This document shows positions 42,515-51,499 of a stretch of 64,000 bases of DNA, one piece after another. The translations under genes and the position numbers were made by a program. A model generated the notes under the pieces. It worked only from the letters and a program-made list of their open reading frames with translations. It was not told where the DNA came from and did not search any database. How positions within the stretch are numbered: position 1 is the first letter of the stretch; each line of letters starts with the position of its first letter. Origin of the DNA: UBA12170 sp964293475 (GTDB lineage Bacteria > Bacteroidota > Bacteroidia > Bacteroidales > UBA12170); contig CAXYYJ010000005.1 of assembly GCA_964293475.1 (NCBI GenBank), forward strand, positions 1-64,000, read 5' to 3'.

Positions 42515-44499
42515 TGCCTATCCACAGAAAGATACAGTTTTCGCCGGGGCTCCTTTTCATATTGTCCCTGCTTTTTATTGATTTTAGCTGTCAGGCTCAA
42601 AGCCTATCCGACACCATAGAATTGAAGCCCGTTGAAATTATTTCTGCAGCTGACCTGGTCACGCAAAGCATTGTTTCTTCAAAAACCGATACCACCCTAC
42701 TTCGCTATCTCGAAACCAAAAGCCTGGCGCAGCTTTTGGCCGATGCCTCCCCCGTTTTTATTAAAACATACGGGCGGGGAGCTTCAGCATCGGTAAGTTT
42801 TCGCGGGACAGCTTCATCGCATACTCAGGTTTTGTGGAATGGAATCAATATCAATTCGCCCATGCGTGGCGATGTGGATTTCTCCAATATTCCGGTTTAT
42901 TTTATCGACGATGTGAGCTTGCTTTATGGCGGCAGTTCCCTGCAACAATCAAGCGGCGCTTTTGGGGGAAGTATTCAGCTAAAAAACATTCCAAATTTTA
43001 GCAATAGGCTGGAAATAAAATATATACAGGAAATTGAGAGCTTTAACACCTTCCGCGAATTTTTCCTTTTTGGCTTTGGGAACACCAAATTTCAGAGTAA
43101 AACAAAACTCTTTCACGATCAATCGGAAAACAATTTCGAATACTACAACTGGGCCAATCTGCCCCACGAAACTAATACCCAAACCAATGCGAACTATTCA
43201 AAATATGGTTTTCAGCAGGAGCTCTATGGGCAGGTAAAACCAAGCCAATTGATAAGTCTGAAAATTCAGGGGCTTCATAGTTTTCGAAATTTGCCTCAGT
43301 TGATGTCGTATCAGGGGAGCGAAAGAAGCGAATTACAGGAAGATGATGAATTTAAGGCCGTTGGGAGTTGGGAATCAGTTCAAAACCGCAGCAAATGGAA
43401 TATTCTGTCGTCGTTTCAATATCACCGTCTGCATTATTTGCGAAAGTCAGTGGAAGCCAATTTTGTGAATTTCAACTCCACCAGCCACGAGTACTCCGCA
43501 ATCAACCAAATTGGCTATAACTATCAGAATGACAGTAGTTTATTTTTCAGTTCGGCGGTAAATATCAATGGTTTTTGGGTGAATGTTTATGATGAAAAAC
43601 TTAAATCCGGCTACCAAAAAATGCGCCCCGAATTGAGTTGGACAGGACAGTTGAGTTATGGATGGACCGAATCCTTCACCACCCATCTTATTGCCCGTTC
43701 GGAATTTTACGACAACAAGTGGATTCCCATAATTCCAGCCTTAATGATTCATTATCAGTTTTTAAGCCAGAAAAACATGTCGTTGAAAGCCAATATCAGC
43801 CGCAACTATCACAAACCAGGGCTCAACGATTTGTACTGGATTCCAGGGGGAAATCCGCAACTCAAACCCGAAGATGGTTATGGGGGCGATTTGTCAGTTA
43901 CCTGGAACGGAAAAAGCAAAGTTCTGACCACCGGAATCTCGCTAAACATCTTTAGTTCCTGGATCGACAACTGGATTATTTGGCAACCTTCGGCCAGTGG
44001 AGCATATTATTGGGAAGCCAACAATGTGAAAACAGTCTGGGCGCGCGGATTCGAGCTGCTGACCTCGGTCAATTGGCAAGCAGGCAAACATTTGAACTTC
44101 AAGCTGATTGGCAATTATTCCTTTACCCGTACCACCAACGAACACGCCGTGCCATCGGTGGACGAAAGTCGTGGAAAACAGCTTATTTACGTGCCGCTAC
44201 ATTCGGCCAATGTGAGCCTGGCTTCCCATTATAAAAATCTTGATGTGTATTTTGCTTCTCAAATTGTTGGACAACGATTTACCACGAGCAACAATATTTA
44301 CTCCGATTTTGAGCAAAAACTCAATCCCTACACCCTTTCACAATTAGATTTTGGCTATTCCATTAACATGAAAAAATGGTATTGGCGTTTGGGTTTTAAA
44401 ATCGAAAATCTTTTCAATCAGGACTATATGACCGTGCTTTGGCGGGCCATGCCTTCGCGGTATTATAATTTGAGCCTTCAGATAAAGTGGAATCAATAG
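42511..44499 (+). CDS. TonB-dependent receptor, probable cobalamin transporter (BtuB-like)
   Basis: 662 aa, signal peptide (1-30, ending SCQAQ). Plug domain near 50-180 (LAQLLADASPVFIKTYGRGASASVSFRG and NGININSP, SLLYGGSS), then a beta-barrel ending LSLQIKWNQ. The start overlaps the previous stop as ATGA. No carboxypeptidase-like N-terminal extension is present, so it is closer to BtuB than to SusC proteins. Control by the B12 riboswitch and the DUF4430 partner make cobalamin the likely substrate. Confidence 0.82.
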   Translation: MMPIHRKIQFSPGLLFILSLLFIDFSCQAQSLSDTIELKPVEIISAADLVTQSIVSSKTDTTLLRYLETKSLAQLLADASPVFIKTYGRGASASVSFRGTASSHTQVLWNGININSPMRGDVDFSNIPVYFIDDVSLLYGGSSLQQSSGAFGGSIQLKNIPNFSNRLEIKYIQEIESFNTFREFFLFGFGNTKFQSKTKLFHDQSENNFEYYNWANLPHETNTQTNANYSKYGFQQELYGQVKPSQLISLKIQGLHSFRNLPQLMSYQGSERSELQEDDEFKAVGSWESVQNRSKWNILSSFQYHRLHYLRKSVEANFVNFNSTSHEYSAINQIGYNYQNDSSLFFSSAVNINGFWVNVYDEKLKSGYQKMRPELSWTGQLSYGWTESFTTHLIARSEFYDNKWIPIIPALMIHYQFLSQKNMSLKANISRNYHKPGLNDLYWIPGGNPQLKPEDGYGGDLSVTWNGKSKVLTTGISLNIFSSWIDNWIIWQPSASGAYYWEANNVKTVWARGFELLTSVNWQAGKHLNFKLIGNYSFTRTTNEHAVPSVDESRGKQLIYVPLHSANVSLASHYKNLDVYFASQIVGQRFTTSNNIYSDFEQKLNPYTLSQLDFGYSINMKKWYWRLGFKIENLFNQDYMTVLWRAMPSRYYNLSLQIKWNQ

Positions 44500-44530
44500 T
44501 AAAAGTAGGGCAAACGCATACTTTTGTTTT

Positions 44531-44632
44531 ATCCACAGATTTTCGCAAATTAGCACGGATTCTAAGCAGTGTTCAGCAAAGCTTAACATTGTTTAGAAAG
44601 AAAATCTGTGAGAATCTGTGAAATCAGTGGAT
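44531..44632. repeat. imperfect inverted repeat with ACAGATT/AATCTGTG motifs
   Basis: ATCCACAGATTTTCGC (44531) faces GAAAATCTGTG..ATCAGTGGAT (44600-44632) as an imperfect inverted pair around about 38 bp. It looks like one of the short interspersed elements with AATCTGTGG cores common in these genomes. A hairpin GCGCACTT-GTAA-AGTGTGCG follows at 44670-44690. No gene lies in 44500-44775. Confidence 0.45.
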
Positions 44633-44775
44633 TGATTTTCTTTATAATAATTTGCTCATCGATTTCTTAGCGCACTTGTAAAGTGTGCGTCTACCCCGAA
44701 TAGTAAAAGCCAGATTGCGCTTCCTATTGCATAATTCGCTAAATTCGCAACAATAAACTCCTTAAATTGCCTGTT

Positions 44776-46431
44776 ATGTCACCAAAGTATCATTACCTCA
44801 TTATTTTACTGGCTACCGTTTTGTCTTTTCAATCGTGCGACGATGCCCCCAAAACCGAGTCAACCCAGAAAAGCTTTTCCGATACCGAAACAGCCACCAA
44901 GAGCGATATTTACACAACTTTCACGCTCACGTCTGATATTTCGCATCTTTCGGCCAACGAAAAACAGATGCTTAAACTTTTGTTCGAGGCTGCCGACCTT
45001 ATGAATCAGATATACTGGAAACAGACCTTCGGCAATAAAGAAGCACTTATGGAAAATATCAGCGATTCAAATCTCATGCTGTTCGCCGAGATAAATTATG
45101 GCCCATGGGATCGACTCGATAATAATATCCCCTTTATAGAAGGTTTTGGTGCAAAACCCGATGGCGCCAGATTTTATCCCGAAGATATTACAAAGGATGA
45201 ATTTGATGCCTGGAAAGATGATAACAAGCTGAGTCAATACACTATGATTACCCGCAACGAGCAAGGCCAGTTGCAATCTGTCTGGTATCACGAGTATTTT
45301 AAGGCAGAGATAGAAAAAGCCGCATCGCTGCTTAAGGAAGCCGCAGTTTTGGCTAACGACGAAGGTTTTAAGAAATATTTGAACCTGAGAGCTCAGGCTT
45401 TATTAACCGACGATTATCTGGCCAGCGATATGGCCTGGATGGACATGAGAGATAACAATGTGGATTTGGTGATTGGCCCTATCGAAAACTATGAAGATGC
45501 ACTTTATGGAACCAAAGCCGCTCACGAGGCCTTCATTCTCATCAAGGATTTGGAATGGACGAAAAAACTGGCTCATTTTGCCCAATTTCTCCCCGAACTC
45601 CAAAAACAAATGCCTGTCGACGAGAAATACAAGCAGGAAAAACCCGGCAGAAATGCAGATTTAGGTGCTTACGATGCGGTCTTTTATGCAGGCGATTGCA
45701 ATGCGGGATCCAAAACCATCGCCATTAACCTTCCCAACGACGAGCGCGTTCATTTGGAGAAAGGTTCCAGACGTTTGCAGCTTAAAAACTCCATGAAAGC
45801 CAAATTCGATAAAATTCTGGTTCCCATAAGCGATATTCTCATTGCCGAAGAGCAACGTAAACACGTAACTTTCGATGCTTTCTTTGCCAATACCATGTTT
45901 CACGAAGTGGCTCACGGTCTCGGTATTAAGAATACCATCAATGGCAAAGGCGATGTTCGGTCGGCTCTTAAAGAACAATATTCCGCTCTGGAAGAAGGCA
46001 AAGCGGACATTCTGGGGCTGTTTATGGTAACAAAGCTTCACGAGATGGGTGAGCTGGGCCAGGCCGACCTTATGGACAATTACGTAACTTTTATGGCCGG
46101 AATCTTCCGCTCAGTGCGGTTTGGAGCTGCCAGCAGTCATGGAAAAGCCAATATGGTACGGTTCAACTACTTCCTCGAAAAAGGTGCTTTCACCAAAAAC
46201 GAAAATGGAACTTATGCCATTGATATGGCTAAAATGCAGGAAGCCAGCAAAGACCTCACCCAAATGATACTTCAGATTCAGGGCGATGGTGATTATGAAG
46301 CAGCTAAAAATATGATTATTGAACGAGGCATTATTGGGCCCGATCTGGAATCGGATTTAGATATGATTGATGCAGCGGGAATTCCAGTGGACATCGTCTT
46401 TAAACAAGGTGTGGATTACCTGAATTTCTAA
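44776..46431 (+). CDS. M49-like (dipeptidyl peptidase III family) zinc peptidase lipoprotein
   Basis: 551 aa from ATG 44776; a TTG three codons upstream also opens the frame. Lipoprotein signal ending SFQSC (Cys21-23 region). Zinc site: His376, Glu377, His380 in HEVAHG and Glu406/Glu407 in EEGKAD. Classical DPP III has HExxGH; here the more usual HExxH spacing is seen, as in Bacteroidota M49-type proteins. 'YDAVFYAGDCNAGSKTIAINLPND' and 'MAGIFRSVRFGAASSHGKANM' match the family. Likely a periplasmic or surface-anchored aminopeptidase removing dipeptides. A terminator follows directly. Confidence 0.8.
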   Translation: MSPKYHYLIILLATVLSFQSCDDAPKTESTQKSFSDTETATKSDIYTTFTLTSDISHLSANEKQMLKLLFEAADLMNQIYWKQTFGNKEALMENISDSNLMLFAEINYGPWDRLDNNIPFIEGFGAKPDGARFYPEDITKDEFDAWKDDNKLSQYTMITRNEQGQLQSVWYHEYFKAEIEKAASLLKEAAVLANDEGFKKYLNLRAQALLTDDYLASDMAWMDMRDNNVDLVIGPIENYEDALYGTKAAHEAFILIKDLEWTKKLAHFAQFLPELQKQMPVDEKYKQEKPGRNADLGAYDAVFYAGDCNAGSKTIAINLPNDERVHLEKGSRRLQLKNSMKAKFDKILVPISDILIAEEQRKHVTFDAFFANTMFHEVAHGLGIKNTINGKGDVRSALKEQYSALEEGKADILGLFMVTKLHEMGELGQADLMDNYVTFMAGIFRSVRFGAASSHGKANMVRFNYFLEKGAFTKNENGTYAIDMAKMQEASKDLTQMILQIQGDGDYEAAKNMIIERGIIGPDLESDLDMIDAAGIPVDIVFKQGVDYLNF

Positions 46432-46435
46432 AAAT

Positions 46436-46463
46436 AAAAAAGGCGGTTTTACCGCCTTTTTAT
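46436..46463. terminator. bidirectional intrinsic terminator between M49 and nitrilase genes
   Basis: AAGGCGG pairs with CCGCCTT around TTTTA (stem about 46440-46458), with A-rich left and T-rich right flanks. It serves the M49 gene and the convergent nitrilase gene. Confidence 0.85.
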
Positions 46464-46502
46464 ATTTCTATAAAACTTAATATCAAGGTATTAAACCAAA
46501 TG

Positions 46503-47294
46503 TCACAATATCTGGAATTCGTCCCAATCCAAACCCACCGTAAACTTCTCTCTGAATTCCTGAAGTTCCTTCCCATTGAGCTCAATGGTTTGAATACTCT
46601 CCGCATTGGGAACTTTCTCGCTAATCCACTCACCTTTAGAATCAATCACACCGCTGTCGCCCTGATGTGGGGTTTGGTTTCCGTCGGGGCCAATTCTGTT
46701 TACCCCCACCACATAGCACTGATTTTCAATGGCACGGGCCACAAGCAACGATTTCCAGGCAAAGCTGCGGGCAGCAGGCCAGTTGGCTACATAAATCAGC
46801 AAATCGAATTCATATTCCCCTTGCTGATAAGTATTTTTTGCCCAAACAGGAAAACGTAAATCGTAGCAAATCAATGGTCTGATTTTCCAGCCTTTATAGC
46901 TGATTAAAATATTCTCCGTTCCTTTGGTAAATCGCAAATGCTCGTTTCCCAAACTAAATAAATGACGCTTGTTGTAGCTTTGGGTATTTCCATCGGGCCA
47001 AACCCAATAAAAACGATTATAATATCTTTCTTCCTCCTCCACTATCATGCTTCCACAAACGGGGATATTTAACTCAGCAGCTTTTTCCTTCATCCAGCTT
47101 AGGGTTTCGGGCGCTGAGGTCTTTTCAATCTCCTGGGGCTGAACCACAAAACCCGTATTAAACATTTCGGGGAGAATGATTAAATCGGTGGGCTGGACTA
47201 TCTGAGCAATTTTGGTTGAAAATGAGTCCAAATTGGCCCTGTAATCTTTCCAAAATAAGTTGGCCTGTATGAAGGTAATTTTTAAATCCTGCAT
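46503..47294 (-). CDS. carbon-nitrogen hydrolase, omega-amidase type (YafV/Nit2-like)
   Basis: 263 aa. Catalytic triad Glu43 (ILPEMFNTGF), Lys109 (NKRHLFSLG) and Cys143 (LICYDLRFP). The 'LPEMFNTGF' and 'YDLRFPVW' variants are those of the YafV/omega-amidase clade, which hydrolyses alpha-ketoglutaramate and alpha-ketosuccinamate. Its start overlaps the end of the aminotransferase by 13 bp, so the pair is translationally linked; this fits a glutamine transaminase-omega-amidase pathway for methionine salvage. Confidence 0.88.
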   Translation of the reverse strand: MQDLKITFIQANLFWKDYRANLDSFSTKIAQIVQPTDLIILPEMFNTGFVVQPQEIEKTSAPETLSWMKEKAAELNIPVCGSMIVEEEERYYNRFYWVWPDGNTQSYNKRHLFSLGNEHLRFTKGTENILISYKGWKIRPLICYDLRFPVWAKNTYQQGEYEFDLLIYVANWPAARSFAWKSLLVARAIENQCYVVGVNRIGPDGNQTPHQGDSGVIDSKGEWISEKVPNAESIQTIELNGKELQEFREKFTVGLDWDEFQIL

Positions 47295-48439
47295 AATATC
47301 TCCGCGGCTTTTTCTAAGGTTTCTTCAGTTTTTGCAAAGCAGAACCTAAGCATTTTATTGTCGTCGTTTCTATGATAGAAAGCAGAAACAGGAACCGAAG
47401 CTATGCCCTTTTCCTTGATAAGCCATTCAGCAAACTCCATTTCTGGCTTATCGCTAATCTGCGAATAATCAAGCACTTGAAAATAAGTTCCTGTGGCGGT
47501 TATGGGCTTAAATTTGGAATCCTTAAGGGCTTTAAGAAAGAAATCGCGTTTTTGCTGATAAAATTTACCCAATCCCTGATAATGCTGCTCATCTTTTAGA
47601 TATTCAGCCAAAGCATGTTGAATGGGGGTATTCACTGTGAAAACAATAAACTGATGCGATTTTCTAAACTCTTTCATTAAATTGGCAGGAGCAACGGCAT
47701 AACCAATTTTCCAGCCTGTGGCATGAAATGTCTTACCGAAACTGGCCACCACAATACTTCTCTCCGCAAGGCCCGGATAGGCTGACATGCTAAAATGTTT
47801 GGCTTTATCGAAAATCAAGTGCTCGTATACCTCATCGCTCAGGATAATGATATCGGTATTCTTGGTGAGCTTGTGCAACTCATCTAAATCTTTCTTTTTA
47901 AGAACCGTGCCAGTGGGATTGTGTGGAGAATTAAGAATAATCATGCGTGTTCGATGACTTATCATTTTGCTCACCTCTGTCCAGTCGATATGATAATCGG
48001 GCAACTTGAGCTGAGCATATTTCACAATTCCACGGTTCAGTTTAATGGCGGGGGAATAGGAATCGTAGGCAGGTTCGAAAATAATTACTTCGTCTTCGTC
48101 CTTTACAAAAGCAGAAATGGCAGTAAAAAGCGCCTGGGTACCGCCTGCGGTAACAGTTATTTCGGTTTCCGGGTCATAGGAGACGCCATAGGTATTCTGG
48201 ATTTTTTCAGCTATTCGTTCGCGCAACAAAGGCAATCCCTGCATAGGGGCATATTGGTTAAACCCCTTTTTTAAGTAGCCCGATATTAAATCTATAAGCT
48301 CTGGCGAGACTGGAAAATCAGGAAATCCCTGCGATAAATTGATGGCATTATGTTCCGAAGCCATTCGCGTCATCACAGTGAATATTGAGGTTCCAACTCC
48401 TGGAAGCTTTGAAATAATTGATCCGTTAAATTCCTGCAT
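47282..48439 (-). CDS. PLP aminotransferase class I/II, YbdL-like methionine/glutamine transaminase
   Basis: 385 aa from ATG 48439 (MQEFNGSIISKL); a -7 box TATATTTG at 48459-48466 lies within the longer frame, which favours this start. NLSQGFPDFP, TAGGTQALF, SPHNPTGTV, DEVYEHL and Lys236 in SFGKTFHATGWKIGY identify a class I aminotransferase of the KYAT/YbdL group, which prefers methionine, glutamine and aromatic amino acids. Overlap with the omega-amidase gene suggests they act in sequence, the amidase removing the ketoglutaramate formed when glutamine is the donor. Confidence 0.85.
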   Translation of the reverse strand: MQEFNGSIISKLPGVGTSIFTVMTRMASEHNAINLSQGFPDFPVSPELIDLISGYLKKGFNQYAPMQGLPLLRERIAEKIQNTYGVSYDPETEITVTAGGTQALFTAISAFVKDEDEVIIFEPAYDSYSPAIKLNRGIVKYAQLKLPDYHIDWTEVSKMISHRTRMIILNSPHNPTGTVLKKKDLDELHKLTKNTDIIILSDEVYEHLIFDKAKHFSMSAYPGLAERSIVVASFGKTFHATGWKIGYAVAPANLMKEFRKSHQFIVFTVNTPIQHALAEYLKDEQHYQGLGKFYQQKRDFFLKALKDSKFKPITATGTYFQVLDYSQISDKPEMEFAEWLIKEKGIASVPVSAFYHRNDDNKMLRFCFAKTEETLEKAAEILCRI

Positions 48440-48458
48440 AAAGAATACTTTGAGTTCA

Positions 48459-48466
48459 CAAATATA
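48459..48466 (-). promoter_or_regulatory. putative -7 box for the aminotransferase/omega-amidase operon
   Basis: Minus strand TATATTTG, exact TAnnTTTG, 20 bp before ATG 48439 and inside the longer open frame. Confidence 0.5.
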
Positions 48467-48501
48467 AAAAAATGCCATATCAAGATACCTGATATGGCAT
48501 T
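48465..48501 (-). terminator. intrinsic terminator downstream of the Skp-like gene
   Basis: A perfect 12-bp inverted repeat, AATGCCATATCA (48471-48482) and TGATATGGCATT (48490-48501), followed on the minus strand by a T-run. It ends the OmpH/Skp transcript. Confidence 0.85.
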
Positions 48502-48522
48502 ATATTTTATAAATAATAGGTA

Positions 48523-49029
48523 TTAGATGCCTAATTTTTTCTTAACCAGCGACATAATATCAGTTCCACCAGCATAAAGAATAATCTGATCGTTCCCGTT
48601 GATGATGTAAGTAAATCCATTTTCTTTAGCTACTGCTTCAATGGCTTTCTGAGCTTTTAATAACAATGGCTGGGTTAAGGCTACCTGTTTATTTTGGATT
48701 TCATATTGAGCTTGTTGATTGAATGCTTCCATTCTTTGCTGCAAATCCATGATTTCTTTTTCTTTGGTTTGTCTGATAATTTCCGACATAGTGGCTTGAC
48801 TAGCCTGATAATCAGCATATTTGGTTTCTAACTCACTTTGCATGGCCTGAAGTTGTGCTTCCAAACCACCAACAAAACCTTCCAACGCTTTGTTTATTGA
48901 ATCCTGACCGGGCATAAAACCTACCAAAGCCTGAAAGTCGATATGGCCAATTTTTTGTGTTTGCGCCTGTGAATTAATAGAGATACCTACTATCAGAATA
49001 ACGACAAATAATTTAATTATGTTCTTCAT
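48523..49029 (-). CDS. OmpH/Skp family periplasmic chaperone
   Basis: 168 aa with a signal peptide (1-22, ending SQAQT). 'QKIGHIDFQALVGFMPG' followed by a long charged coiled-coil stretch (about 60-130) and a C-terminal 'IEAVAKENGFTYIINGND..ILY' is the OmpH/Skp pattern. Skp holds unfolded outer-membrane proteins during transit. Many Bacteroidota genomes keep two copies near bamA; this one stands alone. A TAAATTTG box at 49087-49094 lies on its strand. The intergenic span 49030-49345 otherwise holds only the upstream region of the peptidase gene. Confidence 0.88.
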   Translation of the reverse strand: MKNIIKLFVVILIVGISINSQAQTQKIGHIDFQALVGFMPGQDSINKALEGFVGGLEAQLQAMQSELETKYADYQASQATMSEIIRQTKEKEIMDLQQRMEAFNQQAQYEIQNKQVALTQPLLLKAQKAIEAVAKENGFTYIINGNDQIILYAGGTDIMSLVKKKLGI

Positions 49030-49345
49030 TGTTTAATTTAATTAGTTTCCAATATTTTAGCAAAAGCACTTTACAATTGCGAGGCGCAAATTTATTTAAA
49101 TAATTCAATATTCCGAATTGAGCTCCAAAAAAATTAAACCGTTTAAGTTTCTTTAACCTTTTACTTTAGCTAATCGCCTATAAATTAGAATAATAAAGAA
49201 AATAGATGTAAAGCAAAGGGCCATTTTAAAAAAAATAATTTCAGTGAACATTTTTAACAAAGGTTTTGTAAAATTGCACCTGTTTATTCTGTTAAAAATA
49301 AATTGCCAACATAGACTTTTCCTTTTAACCTAAAATCAGCAAACA

Positions 49346-51493
49346 ATGAGAAAAATTTTCTTCGCTTTTCTGGCATTGCTTTTCATCTCCCCGTCTTTTA
49401 GTTTTGCTCAGGAGAAATTGTTCAATTATGAAGATGCCATCTACTATAACAGATCCATCCTTCCCAAACGACTAAGTCAGCTCGCCTGGAAAACCGACGG
49501 AAAATCGTTTACCTATGTTGATAAAAATACGGTTATAGAACGGCGTGCCGATAATGAAAAAACTGCAGATACTGTTCTCAGTTTAAACGATTTTAAAAAT
49601 CTAACTCTGTTCAGAGATTCCTTAAAACTCAAAAGAATTCCATCGTTCGAATGGGTTGGTGATAATGAGCTCACTTTTTTCCACAACAACAAGCATTACA
49701 GGTTTAATATAGCCGACAAGTCATTATCCTTATTAAACAGTTTCGACGAAAACGGCGAAAATATGGATATTTCATCGGCGGGAATTATTGCATATACCTT
49801 GAAGAACAATCTGTATGTATCGGTAAACGGAGAAGCTAAGGCTGTTACCACAGATAGCTTGCCATCTATCGTCAACGGGCAAACAGTCCACCGAAACGAA
49901 TTTGGTATTAGCAAAGGAACCTATTGGTCTCCCAATGGAAAAAAACTGGCTTTTTATAGAAAAGACGAATCCAAAGTAGGAAACTATCCGCTTGTAGATA
50001 TTACCACCCGCGAAGCAGAGCTTCAAAACATAAAATATCCAATGGCGGGGATGGATAATGAAGTGGTAAAACTGGGCATTTATGATATTGAAACCGGACA
50101 AACTATCTTCGTTCAAACCGGCGATTCGGTTGACCAGTACCTGACCAATGTTACCTGGGCTCCTGGCGAAGAATATATCTACATCACCATTCTCAACCGC
50201 GATCAAAATCAAATCTGGCTCAATCAATATTCTGCCACCGATGGTAGCTTTGTTAAAACTCTCTTCGAAGAAAAATCAAAAACCTGGATCGAACCCGAGT
50301 TGCCCATGGTTTTTCTCAAAAACAACCCAAAGCAGTTTATATGGTTTTCGGAGCGTAATAGCTGGATGCATATGTATTTATACACCACCGAAGGTCAACC
50401 ATTGGTGGAAAACGCTTTGACTCAGGGCGATTGGGTTGTAACGGAATTCCTCGGATTTAGCCAATCGGGCCATGAGGTTTATTTTTCCGGAACTAAAGAT
50501 GGGGTTCTCGAAAATCACATCTATAGCGTGGATTTAAAATCGAGAAAAGTAAATCAACTTACCCGCGAACACGGAACTCATTCGGCAATTTTTAGCCCCA
50601 CCTCCGATTATTTTATCGACTCCTACTCTTCCACCGATATGGCCAAAGCCTATGAGATTAGAACATCCACCGGTAAAAAAGAATATGAAATTCTGATGGA
50701 TAAAAATCCGTTAACCGATTATAAACTGGGCGAAATGGAACTGGGAACCATCGAAACAGAGGAAGGTGATGAATTGCATTACCGGTTGATAAAGCCCATT
50801 GATTTTGATTCCACCCTAAAATATCCTGTATTTCTCTATGTTTATGGCGGCCCTCATGCCCAATTGGTTACCGATAGCTGGATGGGCGGTGGAAACGTAT
50901 TTATGCAACTTATGGCACAGAAAGGCTATGTGGTTTTTACCCTCGACAATCGTGGAACACCCAACCGCGGATTTGAATTTGAAAGCGTCATTCATAGAAA
51001 ATTAGGAAAATACGAGTTAGAAGACCAAATGGCCGGCGTAGACTTTCTGAGCTCCTTACCCTACATAGATACGGAACGAATTGGAGTTCACGGATGGAGT
51101 TACGGCGGATTTATGACCATTAACATGCTCCTTTCGGAGCCAAAAGCCTTTAAAGTGGGAGTGGCCGGCGGACCTGTTATTGATTGGAAATATTATGAGA
51201 TTATGTATGGCGAGCGCTATATGGATACCCCGGAACAAAACCCCGAAGGCTATAAAAGCAGCAACCTGTTGGAAAAAGTTAAAAACCTGAACAGCAATCT
51301 TCTCATCATTCATGGAGCCATTGACGCCACTGTAGTTTGGCAACACAGCTTAGCTTTCGTTCAAAAAGCCATTGAAGAAAAAAAGCAGGTTGATTATTTC
51401 GTTTATCCTCGCTCCGAACACAATGTTCAGGGAATAGACAGAGCTCATTTGCTGGAAAAAGTGGTTTTGTATTTCGAAAAAAATCTGAAATAG
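49346..51493 (+). CDS. dipeptidyl peptidase IV (S9B family)
   Basis: 715 aa, signal peptide (1-21, ending SFAQ). N-terminal eight-bladed propeller domain (about 30-470; RRADNEKT, YWSPNGKKLAFYRKDES) and C-terminal alpha/beta-hydrolase with Ser585 in HGWSYGG, Asp660 in HGAIDATV and His692 in RSEHNV. Removes X-Pro (or X-Ala) dipeptides from peptides in the periplasm, supporting amino acid scavenging in concert with the M49-like enzyme. Confidence 0.92.
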   Translation: MRKIFFAFLALLFISPSFSFAQEKLFNYEDAIYYNRSILPKRLSQLAWKTDGKSFTYVDKNTVIERRADNEKTADTVLSLNDFKNLTLFRDSLKLKRIPSFEWVGDNELTFFHNNKHYRFNIADKSLSLLNSFDENGENMDISSAGIIAYTLKNNLYVSVNGEAKAVTTDSLPSIVNGQTVHRNEFGISKGTYWSPNGKKLAFYRKDESKVGNYPLVDITTREAELQNIKYPMAGMDNEVVKLGIYDIETGQTIFVQTGDSVDQYLTNVTWAPGEEYIYITILNRDQNQIWLNQYSATDGSFVKTLFEEKSKTWIEPELPMVFLKNNPKQFIWFSERNSWMHMYLYTTEGQPLVENALTQGDWVVTEFLGFSQSGHEVYFSGTKDGVLENHIYSVDLKSRKVNQLTREHGTHSAIFSPTSDYFIDSYSSTDMAKAYEIRTSTGKKEYEILMDKNPLTDYKLGEMELGTIETEEGDELHYRLIKPIDFDSTLKYPVFLYVYGGPHAQLVTDSWMGGGNVFMQLMAQKGYVVFTLDNRGTPNRGFEFESVIHRKLGKYELEDQMAGVDFLSSLPYIDTERIGVHGWSYGGFMTINMLLSEPKAFKVGVAGGPVIDWKYYEIMYGERYMDTPEQNPEGYKSSNLLEKVKNLNSNLLIIHGAIDATVVWQHSLAFVQKAIEEKKQVDYFVYPRSEHNVQGIDRAHLLEKVVLYFEKNLK

Positions 51494-51499
51494 GTCTAA

